Origin: Glebionis coronaria
Taxonomy: Eukaryota > Streptophyta > Magnoliopsida > Asterales > Asteraceae
Direction of reading: 5' to 3'
Assembly: GCA_025667525.1 (NCBI GenBank)
Contig: CM046878.1
Span: 76,611,696-76,675,695 of the forward strand
Length of the DNA: 64,000 nucleotides
The position numbers and the translations under genes were made by a program. This document shows, piece by piece, positions 24,501 to 34,203 of the stretch; positions within the stretch are counted from its first letter, which is position 1; each line of letters begins with the position of its first letter. A model generated the notes under the pieces. The model saw nothing but the letters and a program-made list of their open reading frames with translations. It had not been told where the DNA came from and did no database searches.

Positions 24501-24844
24501 TGTTCTGACCTCTATAATAGACATTTGTAATAGGTATGCTAGGAGTTATGTAGTTCCTCCTGGTCCTAGTAGTAGTAGGAGCAACACGTGCTCCTGGTCT
24601 TTAGAAAGTAAAACATTATTATTTTGAGTAGTTTGTTAGGATATGCATGAGATGTGTTAGGAAAAGATATGCATATCAGAATTACACGTTTTGGTTTAAT
24701 GATGTATTAGGGTTTCCTTGTAGTATAAAAGGAACCATTGGCAGAAGGGTTAAACACACCTTCATCAAACATTATTTAGTTTATATTAATATTAGAAATC
24801 CTTAGTAAGGATCAAGTCATTATAGTTATTCTGTTTCTTCTTGT
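24501..24844 (+). repeat. Left, plus-oriented partial LTR of D
   Basis: It matches the reverse complement of 33850-34198 nearly base for base, including 'ctcctggtcctagtagtagt', 'gcaacacgtgctcctgg' and a TATA-like 'gtagtataaaaggaacc' near 24720. Homology stops after 'tttcttcttgt' at 24844, where sequence leading to the primer site begins. Confidence 0.9.
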
Positions 24845-24860
24845 GCAGAGACTCTCCCAG

Positions 24861-24872
24861 GCTCTGATACCA
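24861..24872 (-). other. Primer binding site of D (initiator Met tRNA type)
   Basis: The minus strand reads TGGTATCAGAGC, two nucleotides from the CA end of the minus-oriented LTR at 24875. It fixes the orientation of the right LTR as minus. Confidence 0.88.
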
Positions 24873-24874
24873 TT

Positions 24875-24958
24875 TGTTGGGTCCACTAGATATGGATCTT
24901 GCACCCTGTTAAGGATGGTGAACGACTTCTGTAATCACAAGTCTATTCACAGAGAGAT
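24875..24958 (-). repeat. Right LTR of D, inner piece
   Basis: The last 84 bp of the minus-oriented LTR, from the CA end (plus TGTTGGGTCC at 24875) to the insertion point of B. Its other piece is 33805-34198. Confidence 0.8.
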
Positions 24959-24961
24959 TTA

Positions 24962-24981
24962 ATAAGTGTGAAAACACTTAT
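24962..24981. repeat. Terminal hairpin of B 5' LTR
   Basis: A perfect 8-bp stem ATAAGTGT / ACACTTAT with loop GAAA, 3 bp from the LTR end. The same hairpin is at 32097-32116 in the 3' LTR. An equivalent with changed bases is at the ends of C's LTRs. Confidence 0.9.
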
Positions 24982-25969
24982 CCTTTTACCACTTAATTAT
25001 AATAATAACCAAGCTAAAACGTGTATTTTATGTCGTAAATGTCGGAATTATTCGTGGTTTATGTTTTTGTTGTGATTTAGGATCAAAATGTGAAAAGGGA
25101 AGAAAACACGGGCTTTCACGGGCTTTTATCGAAGAAAAAAGACAAAAGACGAAGTCAAAAGATCAAGAGTGCAAAAAGAACGGAAGTCCAAAGCCTATTC
25201 TGAAGATTTATCGAAGAAAAGTCTAAAGACGGAAGTTTAATAAAGTCGAAGAACTCAAGTCTAATTAATGAAGAAATTACAAGACGAGTTTAATTAATCC
25301 CGAGACAAAGTCGTAAAAGTCGAAGAATTTAGAAGACGAAAAGACGAGAAAGAAAGAAAGAAGGAAGCAACACATGCTTAACCTCCCTAATCACTATAAA
25401 TACCCTCCTAATATCACATTAGGAGGTGTTAGCTAATTTGAAAAATTAGTCTTTCCACCATTTTCATTACTTGCACAACTTTAATTTCATGTCATTTACT
25501 ATATTGTTCTTTAATTTCATGTCTTAAATTTCGTGCCTTTTAATTCCAAGTAAGTCTTTTAATTTTGTTGTTAATCTTTATTTTCCTTTAATCAAGCTTT
25601 TCTTTATCATTCTCATCCTACTTTTCTTGTTTTGATTTGTTATAAATTCGGATTAAGCAATCTTTTGATTAATCTCATTGCTTATTTGATTAAAAAGTTT
25701 GTCTTTTTATTTCCATCTAAGCTTTTATACGAATTAAGCTATAAGTTTGACAATCTTATTGGCTTATTTTGTGTTTAGCTTATTTGTTTTAAAGTTTTCT
25801 TAAAAGTTTTATCTTTTTAAGGTCCATTTTATTAAGTTTTCATATTTTGTGTCTTGAAAGTTTTTAAATTTGTTGCTTATTGTCTCGTCTTATTATCATT
25901 TCAGTTAAGTTTTGGGTAATTGCTTATTAGTATTAGCTTATTTGGTTCTTGCTTATTGCAAATCCTACT

Positions 25970-26400
25970 TCCATCGAAAAATGATCCTACATTGCGACGG
26001 CTAACCCTCCTTCCGATAGTGACAATCGGCTTAGGGTTTTGCATTCCGACAGAGGATTGCAATGAGCATTCCGATAGGTTCTTTCCCCCTTATTCTGATC
26101 AAGATTCCGATCGCTCATTGTGATCGTGGATTGCGACGGGTCTTAAGGCTACATTGAGACGAAGTGCTGCCAAAATTTCACTAGCCATATTCCGATAGTT
26201 TCCACATTCCGACAAGTGATTCCGATCTAACATTCCGATCTGAGTTTCCGACAGGTTTGTTCAACATTCCGATAGGTGAAGTGTTATTCCGACATATTTC
26301 ATTTCAATCATTCCGACGGATACACTTTCCGATAGGTATTCCGATAGAGTGGTGACAGCTATCCGACGGCTTACTTTCCGATAGGTGGATTCCGACGGTT
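25970..26400. repeat. ATTCCGA-type array in B 5' LTR
   Basis: About 25 copies of ATTCCGA or ATTGCGA followed by T/C and AG or GG, at irregular spacing of 10-35 bp. The equivalent array in the 3' LTR is 33105-33535. Confidence 0.88.
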
Positions 26401-26673
26401 TTGGGTTTTGATTTATATTTTGTTTTGTTTTATTTTTAAGTGTCATTTAATTAATTACTTTTAAAGTTTTAAATTTTGCACAATTTACGTTTTAATTAGT
26501 TTTAGTTTTAATTACCGTCATTTACTTTAACGCTTTGCAATTTAATTATACTACAACGACCAAATCTATTTGTTTTCCACCAAGAGACGACTGAGTCGCA
26601 CGTTAATCCCTTTTTCAATTCGAAGAGACTGGAACAACGAACTTTCATAACTAAGTAAAAACAAGTTATTAAA

Positions 26674-26691
26674 TGGCGCCACTGCCGGCTC
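26674..26691 (+). other. Primer binding site of B (tRNA-Asp type)
   Basis: TGGCGCCACTGCCGGCTC, 3 bp after the 5' LTR. It is close to the complement of the plant tRNA-Asp 3' end, as used by Athila elements, with mismatches at the ninth base and in the last few bases. Confidence 0.8.
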
Positions 26692-26930
26692 TTTTTGTAA
26701 AGATTAACGGTTTTATGTGAGAGACGCGTTGAATTTTGGGATCCGTTCACTCGTGAACGTTATTTTTCTTGCTCAAAAATTTTCAAAAATCCATAAAAGT
26801 TAAAAAATTGTTAAAAATCCATAAAAATTAAAAAATTTCAGAAATCCAAAAAGATTTTTATTTTTGTTTTTACACGTACATATATATTCTCTATTTCTTT
26901 GGTATCTTTTTCTTTTGATTTTGCAGGTGT

Positions 26931-28646
26931 ATGCGTACTAGATCTTCAACTTATTCAGAGCCCGAGACTCGTGAAGATTTAGCTATGGCAGGTGTGAACA
27001 ACAACAATAAGCCACCGCACCTCAACAATAATAACAACAACAATGTTCTTCCACCACCCGACCTTCGAACGATGGAGGAGCTGTGCCAACCCACGATGAA
27101 TGGACGAGGAGGACGAATTGCGCCGATGCAAATCACGGCTCCGGAGTTTTCGTTGAAGCATCACATGATCCAACAAGTTCAAAACACTTGTCCATTTCGC
27201 GGATTACCGGATGATGATGCCAACAAACACCTCGACAAATTCATTACCGTTACTCAAAGCATGAAGTTGCCCGATGTTACTATGGATTTTCTTCGCCTTC
27301 ACCTATTTCCACACACCTTATCCCACCATGCCGAAAAATGGTTTGATCATCTTCCGAAGAATTCAATTCATACTTGGGATGAGATGACTCAACGATTTTT
27401 GTCGCGCTACTTTCCACCATCCATGGTCACGAGCCTTCGGAATCAAATTAGTGGATTTACGCAAGAACCTGATGAATCACTTTTTGATGCTTGGGAACGA
27501 TATAATGTTTTGATCGATCGATGTCCAAACCAAAACATGCTCCCCGTTACTTTGACTGATACTTTCTACAACGGTTTAACTTTTCGTGATCGTGATACGA
27601 TTAATGCAGCCGCCGGTGGCACATTTATGAAAAGAAGACCCGGGGAGTGTAGAGAGCTTATCGAGAACATGACTACTCATCAAAAAAATTGGGATTCATC
27701 AGCATCTTCAAGATCAAACCCGAGAGTCAATGTTTCTTCTACTTCTTTAAACCCTGATATCACCGAATTGACCCGCGCAATGGTCAAAATGAGCAAAAAC
27801 ATGCAACTCTTGGCTACAAATCAACAACAACAAGTTAAAGTTGTTGCAAATTCTTGTGAGATTTGCGGGGGTCCTCATTCATACACTGATTATCCTTCTA
27901 CTCATGACAATCCGGAAAACGTGTATGCAGCTTATGGTAACTATCCAACGGAAAGCCATCAAGCTCGACCTCAAGGTGATCGTAACTTGCTAAGTTACCG
28001 TTCTAACAAATTTCTTTCACCCGGTTTTTCTCCTCAAAACCAAAATACCAAAAACTACAATAGAAGCAACCCAAACCCACCTTGAGCTTCTAATCCTTAT
28101 CACCCACCCGCTCAACAAGCCCCACCCATTAATCAAGATGTTGAAGCTTTCATAAGGACCCAAGGAGAGCAAATCAAGAATCTGCAAAGCCAAATTATCA
28201 ATTTACAAGGAGATATCACTAAGCAAGATAATGATATTAGATCCGAGCTTCGACATGATATACAAACCTCTTTTAGCACTCAAACAAATGATTTGAAGAA
28301 TATGCTGGCTAGTTTCTTACCAAGTACTCAACCCTCTACATCGGGCTCTCTTCCTTCAAATAATGTCACCAATCCGAGAGCGAATGTGAGTGCTATTACT
28401 ACACGCAGTGGAGCAACCTTAGTAGGACCATCTATCTCTCCCCCAGTTACTCCATCTACACCTCCTCCACCACCATTTATCCCTCCTACTCCCACACCTA
28501 GTATTAGTTCTCCATTACCATCTCCACCTCTTACTGAAGTACCCAAGAAACACCCTTCACCAATCCCACCTTCCACCTATAAACCCAACATCCCTTATCC
28601 TTCTCGCTTATACAAAGGAAAATTGCTCACCAAGGATGACATTTAA
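26931..28646 (+). pseudogene. Gag of Athila-like element B
   Basis: The ATG at 26931 (MRTRSSTYSEPETREDLAMA) opens a frame that runs through 28646 with one TGA at 28083-28085. The N terminus is Asn-rich. The gypsy gag domain spans about residues 60-250: 'NTCPFRGLPDDDANKHLDKF', 'LRLHLFPHTLSHHAEKWFDH' and 'WDEMTQRFLSRYFPPSMV', with 'LFDAWERYNVLIDRCPNQ' near its end. A knuckle-like CEICGGPHSYTDY near residue 309 has lost its final Cys (Tyr instead). The C-terminal part has a coiled coil (LQSQIINLQGDITKQDND) and a proline-rich tail. TAA at 28644-28646 separates it from protease in the same frame. Confidence 0.92.
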
Positions 28647-29177
28647 GTGTCGAACTTTTTGAAGAAGATTTCGGGAGTGACCATCACCCTTAGACTTGTT
28701 GAAGCTCTTGCTCAAATGCTGACATTTGTTAAGATGTTTAAGGAATTGCTTAATAAGAAGGAGAAGATGACCGAGTTTGTTAATACTCGATTGAATGAAA
28801 ACTGTTCTGTCTTCCTTCTTAAAGAACTTCCGGAGAAACTTGGAGATCCCGGTCGTTTTGTGCTACCATGTACTTTTCACCAAACCAAAGAATTTACTGC
28901 CTTAGCCGATCTCGAAGCAAGTATAAATCTGATGCCTTTAAGTGTTTGGAAAAAGTTATCATTACCCGATCATACTCCAACAAAGATGACTCTTGAGCTA
29001 GCAAATCGCACTCTCGCTTACCCCGTTGGTATTGCCGAATATGTGTTCATTAAAGTTGGCACCTTCACTTTTCCGTTCGAATTTGTTGTTGTTGATTATG
29101 AAATGGACCCTCGTATTCCGTTAATACTTGGTCGGCCATTCTTGAGAACCGGAAAATCTTTAGTCGATGTTGCCTAA
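28647..29177 (+). pseudogene. Aspartic protease of Athila-like element B
   Basis: It continues gag in frame after a TAA. 'LPEKLGDPGRFVLPCTF' leads to the active-site strand 'ALADLEASINLMPLSVW', then 'VDYEMDPRIPLILGRPFLR', the second conserved protease motif. The usual form of the active site is D-x-G-A-S; here the Gly is Glu, which should harm activity. It ends at TAA 29175-29177. No RT follows. Confidence 0.88.
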
Positions 29178-30062
29178 GATGAGTTAATCTTAAGAGTCGG
29201 GAATGATGCACAAGTATTTACAATGGGGAATATCACAACCAAAACCAGTGGAAGAGAATCAGCGAATATGATTAACGTGATTGATGATTTTGTCGTCTAC
29301 AACAATCCTCTATTCGATTCTTGCTATGATAATCCACTGTTCCAAGATGATGTGGATGATTCTCTCTCCAATTCTGATCCTCCACCAATTTATGATTCTC
29401 CACCGATCTATGATGCTTATGATGAAGATTCTAGTTCCGATGGGGATGATTATGATAATTTTACTTCTGAGTATCCAGACATGCCCACTTATGATGATTT
29501 TGATGAAGATCCTCCACCAACAATGCTTGATCCTAATTTGGATGACTACTCATTTGAGGAAGACTTTGCTACTTTTCTCAACACTTACTTCCCAAATGAG
29601 AGTGATGCTCCTCCTTTGGACTTTGATGATTATGGTCTTTATCCTCCTTTGGATATGAAGAAACCCGTCTCAAAGGAGAAGAAGTCGGACGACACCGATA
29701 TCCGCAGTACTTATGTCTTGACACCTCTCTATCCCCCTTCTGAGGATGAGATTGTGAGATTTATGAGCGGATCCTCTTCAAGGTCTACTGTGCCTGAGTG
29801 TTATTTTCCCCTCAAGGAAAAGGTGTTCGATCCCGGTATTGGAACTTTCAAGCCATATCAGTATCCATCTGATGAAATAAAAGGAAAAGGAAATATGCTT
29901 GCACCTCATCACCCTTGCTACCACCGTGCTCAACAACTGCTTAAGGGAACCTTGCCTACTCTTCTTTGGCTTGCCTTGTTCGCCTTAAGCCTTTGCTATT
30001 TGATGGATGAAAACCATGTATTTGATCCCGGTGGATGTGTTTCTAGCTTCTTCCTATGCTAA
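29178..30062 (+). pseudogene. Acidic C-terminal region of B
   Basis: In frame with gag-protease. Asp/Ser/Pro/Tyr-rich, with repeats such as 'NPLFD', 'PPIYDSPPIYDAYDED' and 'DDFDEDPPP', a hydrophobic stretch (TLLWLALFALSLCYLM, a possible membrane segment) and two 'FDPG' motifs near the end. Parts resemble the acidic half of the protein in C (40826-42301), with shared 'NPLFD' and 'KVFDPGI'. Function is unknown. It occupies the place where RT would be expected. Confidence 0.7.
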
Positions 30063-32082
30063 TCAAGGTCGAGTCAGGCTCACGACTCGGTTAACAAAAA
30101 CAAGCGCTTCTCGGGAGACAACCCGCATTATCTATCCTTTTTCTTTTGTTTTTATAATAAGTGTAGGGGGAGACCCTAGTATGTGTTTGTTGTTTTCTTT
30201 CTTATCATGTGCCGGGATTCGAGCTTTCAAATATTCATTCTTGATGACTTTTGACGACCCGTGATCCCGTGTACTTGTCTTCCCGGTTCTATCCTAAACT
30301 CTTTTGATTCTCTATTTTATATTCTTCAATTAGGAATCACTTTAGTTGTCTCTTCCTTAGCAAGATTTAAACAAAGTGCACAATGTCCTAAGTGTAGGGG
30401 ATGTTACTTCCACATGCTTAAACATTAAGGACAATGTTTATATTAAGTGTAGGGGGACTTCTATTGAAGTTAAGTGGCCTTTTCCTTGTATTTGTCCTCA
30501 TTTTAACCGGAAAATTGATTTTTCGACATTTTTCAAAAAATTTTGATCTATTTTGGCCTTGTAGTTTTTCCTTTGTTATAGTTATTTTATTTCTTTGCTA
30601 GAATAAATTTTAATAAAGTGGTTTTAATTTTTAAACGTTGTGAATCTTTTGACTCAACCCGAGTTTACTTATCTAAGTTTACTCTAGCTAGTATCCTTAA
30701 CATGTTTAAGTCAAGTTTTGCTAGGCTTTTATATAGGGAACTTTAAAATGCAAAAGTCTTAACTCTCTCGGGTTAAGAACAAGAACTTTTCGCAAGTTCC
30801 TATAATTGATCCTAGAAAGTCGTTTATCAAGGAAACTTTAAAATGCGAATTCTAAACTTGAAAAAGTCTAAGAAGTTGCAAGATCCTATATATGACTTGA
30901 AAACCCAAAACTTTGATTTAATAGGCTAAGCATCCACGAGTCTCATTCCTTGGGATTTTAAATTGTGGAGAACGAGAGATGATAGAGTCAATTATAAGTT
31001 TGGTATTCTTTCATGAATTTATGTGAGTTAATTATAAGCTTTTTCTCCCATCGCTTGTTAATAAATTTAATTGCAATAAATAAGGTTGTACAATTTGAAA
31101 AGTTACTTAGCTTCTAGCACAAGATCGTTTAAAAGTTGCTCGGTATTAATTAGAGTTCATAGCCAAGGCATAACTTATTGAAGCGGGATGCGAAGATTGG
31201 CAAGTCCGAAAAGGCCCTAACAAGGCATGAGGGCTACATTTTGTTGCTAAAGATCCCAAGTGATGTGAAGAATCATTTATCAAAAATCAAAATGAAGGAT
31301 CGTGACACACGACGAAAAGCAAATACTCCCGTAAAGATCATGGAGAAGTCTATCCAAAAAGGCCCTAACAAGGTATGAGGATAAATAGATCCAAGTCCTA
31401 AAAGGAGGCGGATCGTTGTATATCAAAATCCCAAATAAAGATTGGAGAAAAATGAAGAAGTCGTGGTCCAAGTATGAAGAATCTCTCAAAACTTCAAGTG
31501 AAGAAATTCCTATTATGAAGAGAAGATCATTATTTCATGAACGTCTCTCAAGATTTGAAGTATGAAGTCAATGCCAAATATCGGTCCGATAAAGGTCTCA
31601 AATCGTGAAGCGAGTTATGCCAAGATATGAACTTTATGAGGTCCCGAGAAGCAGTTTTAAAAGATTTTGTCCTTTAGCTAACTATTGATTAAATCATCCT
31701 ACTTTATTTTCGGCCTGATAAACTATCGAAATAAGTCAACAATGCATCCTCGTGATCATTCAAGACAACAATAAAATATAAGAGATACACCTAGGAATAA
31801 GGGAGTCTAAGTGAATAATTGGCCCACATGAGTTTGTGATAGTTTGCTAACTTATAATAACAATGATCTCGTTTTTAAGCTTGGTATGAGGAACCTGAAA
31901 CTTGAGGATGATAATCATTCATGACATTCCAAAACCCCAAGGTAAGTTTTTGATTTCTTTACTTGATTTCTTCCCTTAAATATTATGTCTCTTTAATAAA
32001 GGCCAAGGTGGATTGATTATGATGGAAAATGTAAAACTTGCTTTGTAATTAATGCATTGCATGAGGACATTGCAATGGTCAA
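30063..32082 (+). other. 3' noncoding region of B
   Basis: About 2 kb without coding sequence, homologous over most of its length to 38823-40825 in C (reverse strand). It contains three extra copies of the purine-tract sequence GTGTAGGGG (30161, 30392, 30447). A 66-codon frame at 31178-31378 is conserved in C, but its differences are mostly amino-acid changing, so I do not call it a gene. Confidence 0.8.
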
Positions 32083-32093
32083 GTGTAGGGGAT
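32083..32093 (+). other. Polypurine tract of B
   Basis: GTGTAGGGGAT directly against the 3' LTR at 32094. The same 11 bases precede C's 3' LTR on the minus strand (38812-38822). Confidence 0.85.
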
Positions 32094-33804
32094 TTAATAA
32101 GTGTGAAAACACTTATCCTTTTACCACTTAATTATAATAATAACCAAGCCAAAACGTGTATTTTATGTCGTAGATGTCGGAATTATGAGTGGTTTGTGTT
32201 TTCGTTGTGATTTAAGATCAAAATGTGAAAAGGGAAGAAAATACGGGCTTTCACGGGCTTTTATCGACGAAAAAAGACAAAAGACGAAGTCAAAAGATCA
32301 AGAGTGCAAAAAGAACGGAAGTCCAAAGCCTATTCTGAAGATTTATCGAAGAAAAGTCTAAAGACAGAAGTTTAATAAAGCCGAAGAACTCAAGTCTACT
32401 TAATGAAGAAATTACAAGACGAGTTTAATTAATCCCGAGACAAAGTCGTAAAAGTCGAAGAATTTAGAAGACGAAAAGACGAGAAAGAAAGAAAGAAGGA
32501 AGCAACACATGCTTAACCTCCCTAATCACTATAAATACCCTCCTAATATCACATTAGGAGGTGTTAGCTAATTTGACAAATTAGTCTTTCCACCATTTTT
32601 ATTACTTGCACAACTTTAATTTCATGTCATTTACTATATTGTTCTTTAATTTCATGTCTTAAATTTCGTGCCTTTTAATTCCAAGTAAGTCTTTTAATTT
32701 TGTTGTTAATCTTTATTTTCCTTTAATCAAGCTTTTCTTTATCATTCTCATCCTACTTTTCTTGTTTTGATTTGTTATAAATTCGGATTAAGCAATCTTT
32801 TGATTAATCTCATTGCTTATTTGATTAAAAAGTTTGTCTTTTCATTTCCATCTAAGCTTTTATACGAATTAAGCTATAAGTTTGACAATCTTATTGGCTT
32901 ATTTTGTGTTTAGCTAATTTTTTTAAAGTTTTCTTAAAAGTTTTATCTTTTTAAAGTCCATTTTATTAAGTTTTCATATTTTGTGTCTTGAAAGTTTTTA
33001 AATTTGTTGCTTATTGTCTCGTCTTATTATCATTTCAATTAAGTTTTGGGTAATTGCTTATTAGTATTAGCTTATTTGGTTCTTGCTTATTGCAAATCCT
33101 ACTTCCATCGAAAAGTGATACTACATTGCGACGGCTAACCCTCATTCCGATAGTGACAATCGGCTTAGGGATTTGCATTCTGATAGAGGATTGCGATCAG
33201 CATTCCGATAGGTTCTTTCCCCCTTATTCCGATCCAGATTCCGATCGCTCATTGCGATCGTGGATTGCGACGGATCTTAAGGCTACATTGAGACGAAGTG
33301 CTGCCAAAATTTCACTAGCCATATTCCGATAGTTTCCACATTCCGACAGGTGATTCCGATCTAACATTCCGATCTGATATTCTGACAGGTTTGTTCAACA
33401 TTCTGATAGGTGAAGTGTTATTCCGACAGATTTCATTTCAATCATTCCGACGGATACACTTTCCGATAGGTATTCCGATAGAGTGGTGACAGCATTCCGA
33501 CGGCTTACTTTCCGATAGGTGGATTCCGACGGTTTTGGGCTTTGATTTATATTTTGTTTTGTTTTATTTTTAAGTGTCATTTAATTAATTACTTTTAAAG
33601 TTTTAAATTTTGCATAATTTACGTTTTAATTAGTTTTATTTTTAATTACCGTCATTTACTTTAACGCTTTGCAATTTCATTATACTACAACGACCAAATC
33701 TATTTGTTTTCCACCAAGAGACGACTGAGTCGCACATTTTTCCCTTTCTCAATTCGAAAAGACTGGAACAACGATATTTTTATACTAGGAAAAAACCTCT
33801 TATT
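32094..33804 (+). repeat. 3' LTR of B
   Basis: 1711 bp, same start hairpin and array as the 5' LTR, differing by scattered substitutions and small indels. It ends CTCTTATT, where the 5' LTR has AAGTTATT. Confidence 0.92.
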
Positions 33805-34198
33805 AAGACTCTATATGAATCACACAGTATAAGTGCGGAATACCAATACTATGAACAAGAAGAAACAGAATAACTATAATGACTTGATCCTTACTAAGGA
33901 TTTCTAATATTAATATAAACGAAATAATGTTTGATGAAGGTGCGTTTAACCCTTCTGCCAATGGTTCCTTATATACTACAAGGAAACCCTAATACATCAT
34001 TAAATCAAAACGTGTAATTCTGATATGCATATCTTTTCCTAACATATCTCATGCATATCCTAACAAACTACTCAAAATAATAATGTTTGACTTTCTAAAG
34101 ACCAGGAGCACGTGTTGCTCCTACTACTACTAGGACCAGGAGGAACTACATACCTCCTAGCATACCTATTACAAATTTCTATTACAGAGGTCCTAACA
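33805..34198 (-). repeat. Right LTR of D, outer piece
   Basis: The minus-oriented LTR from its TG end (34198) to the B insertion point. It is the reverse complement of 24501-24844 plus about 50 further bases ('gtattccgcacttatactg'). Confidence 0.9.
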
Positions 34199-34203
34199 AT
34201 CAC

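Larger units (their letters stand above)
24959..26670 (+). repeat. 5' LTR of B
   Basis: Starts TTAATAAGTGTG with a terminal hairpin (24962-24981) and ends AAGTTATT. A TATA box TATAAATA lies at 25395-25402, followed by a T-rich transcribed part. From about 25970 to 26400 it is an array of ATTCCGA/ATTGCGA motifs. Confidence 0.92.
24959..33804 (+). mobile_element. Athila-like Ty3/gypsy element B, gag-protease only
   Basis: Two LTRs of 1712 and 1711 bp, a tRNA-Asp-type primer site, gag, protease, an acidic region, a 2 kb 3' noncoding region and a purine tract. No RT, RNase H or integrase is present, so the copy is non-autonomous. The LTRs differ only at scattered positions, suggesting a recent insertion. 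I could not find a convincing target duplication in the flanking LTR of D. Confidence 0.88.
24501..34198. mobile_element. Copia-derived insertion D with inverted LTR termini, carrying B
   Basis: Exact 5-bp duplications ATCAC (24496-24500 and 34199-34203) bound the insertion. The left terminus TGTTCTGACCTC is the same LTR end as the right terminus read in reverse (TGTTAGGACCTC). The first 344 bp (24501-24844) are a plus-oriented partial LTR. A minus-oriented primer site (24861-24872) and a full minus-oriented LTR (24875-24958 plus 33805-34198, split by B) follow. No gag or pol of D remains. Without B the insertion is about 850 bp. Confidence 0.88.

Noticed and set aside
24949..24958. Possible target duplication of B next to its 5' LTR
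   Set aside because: No 5-bp match between AGAGAT on the left and AAGACT on the right, so I report B without a duplication.
29281..29658. Met/Ile/Leu-rich frame that looks like a membrane protein
   Set aside because: It is the +1 frame of the acidic Asp-rich coding region of B; the real frame continues gag-protease.
31178..31378. A 66-codon frame in B, also present in C at 39505-39705
   Set aside because: It starts with TTG, and of seven base differences between the copies five change the amino acid. That is not the pattern of a protein under selection; it reflects general conservation of the noncoding region.
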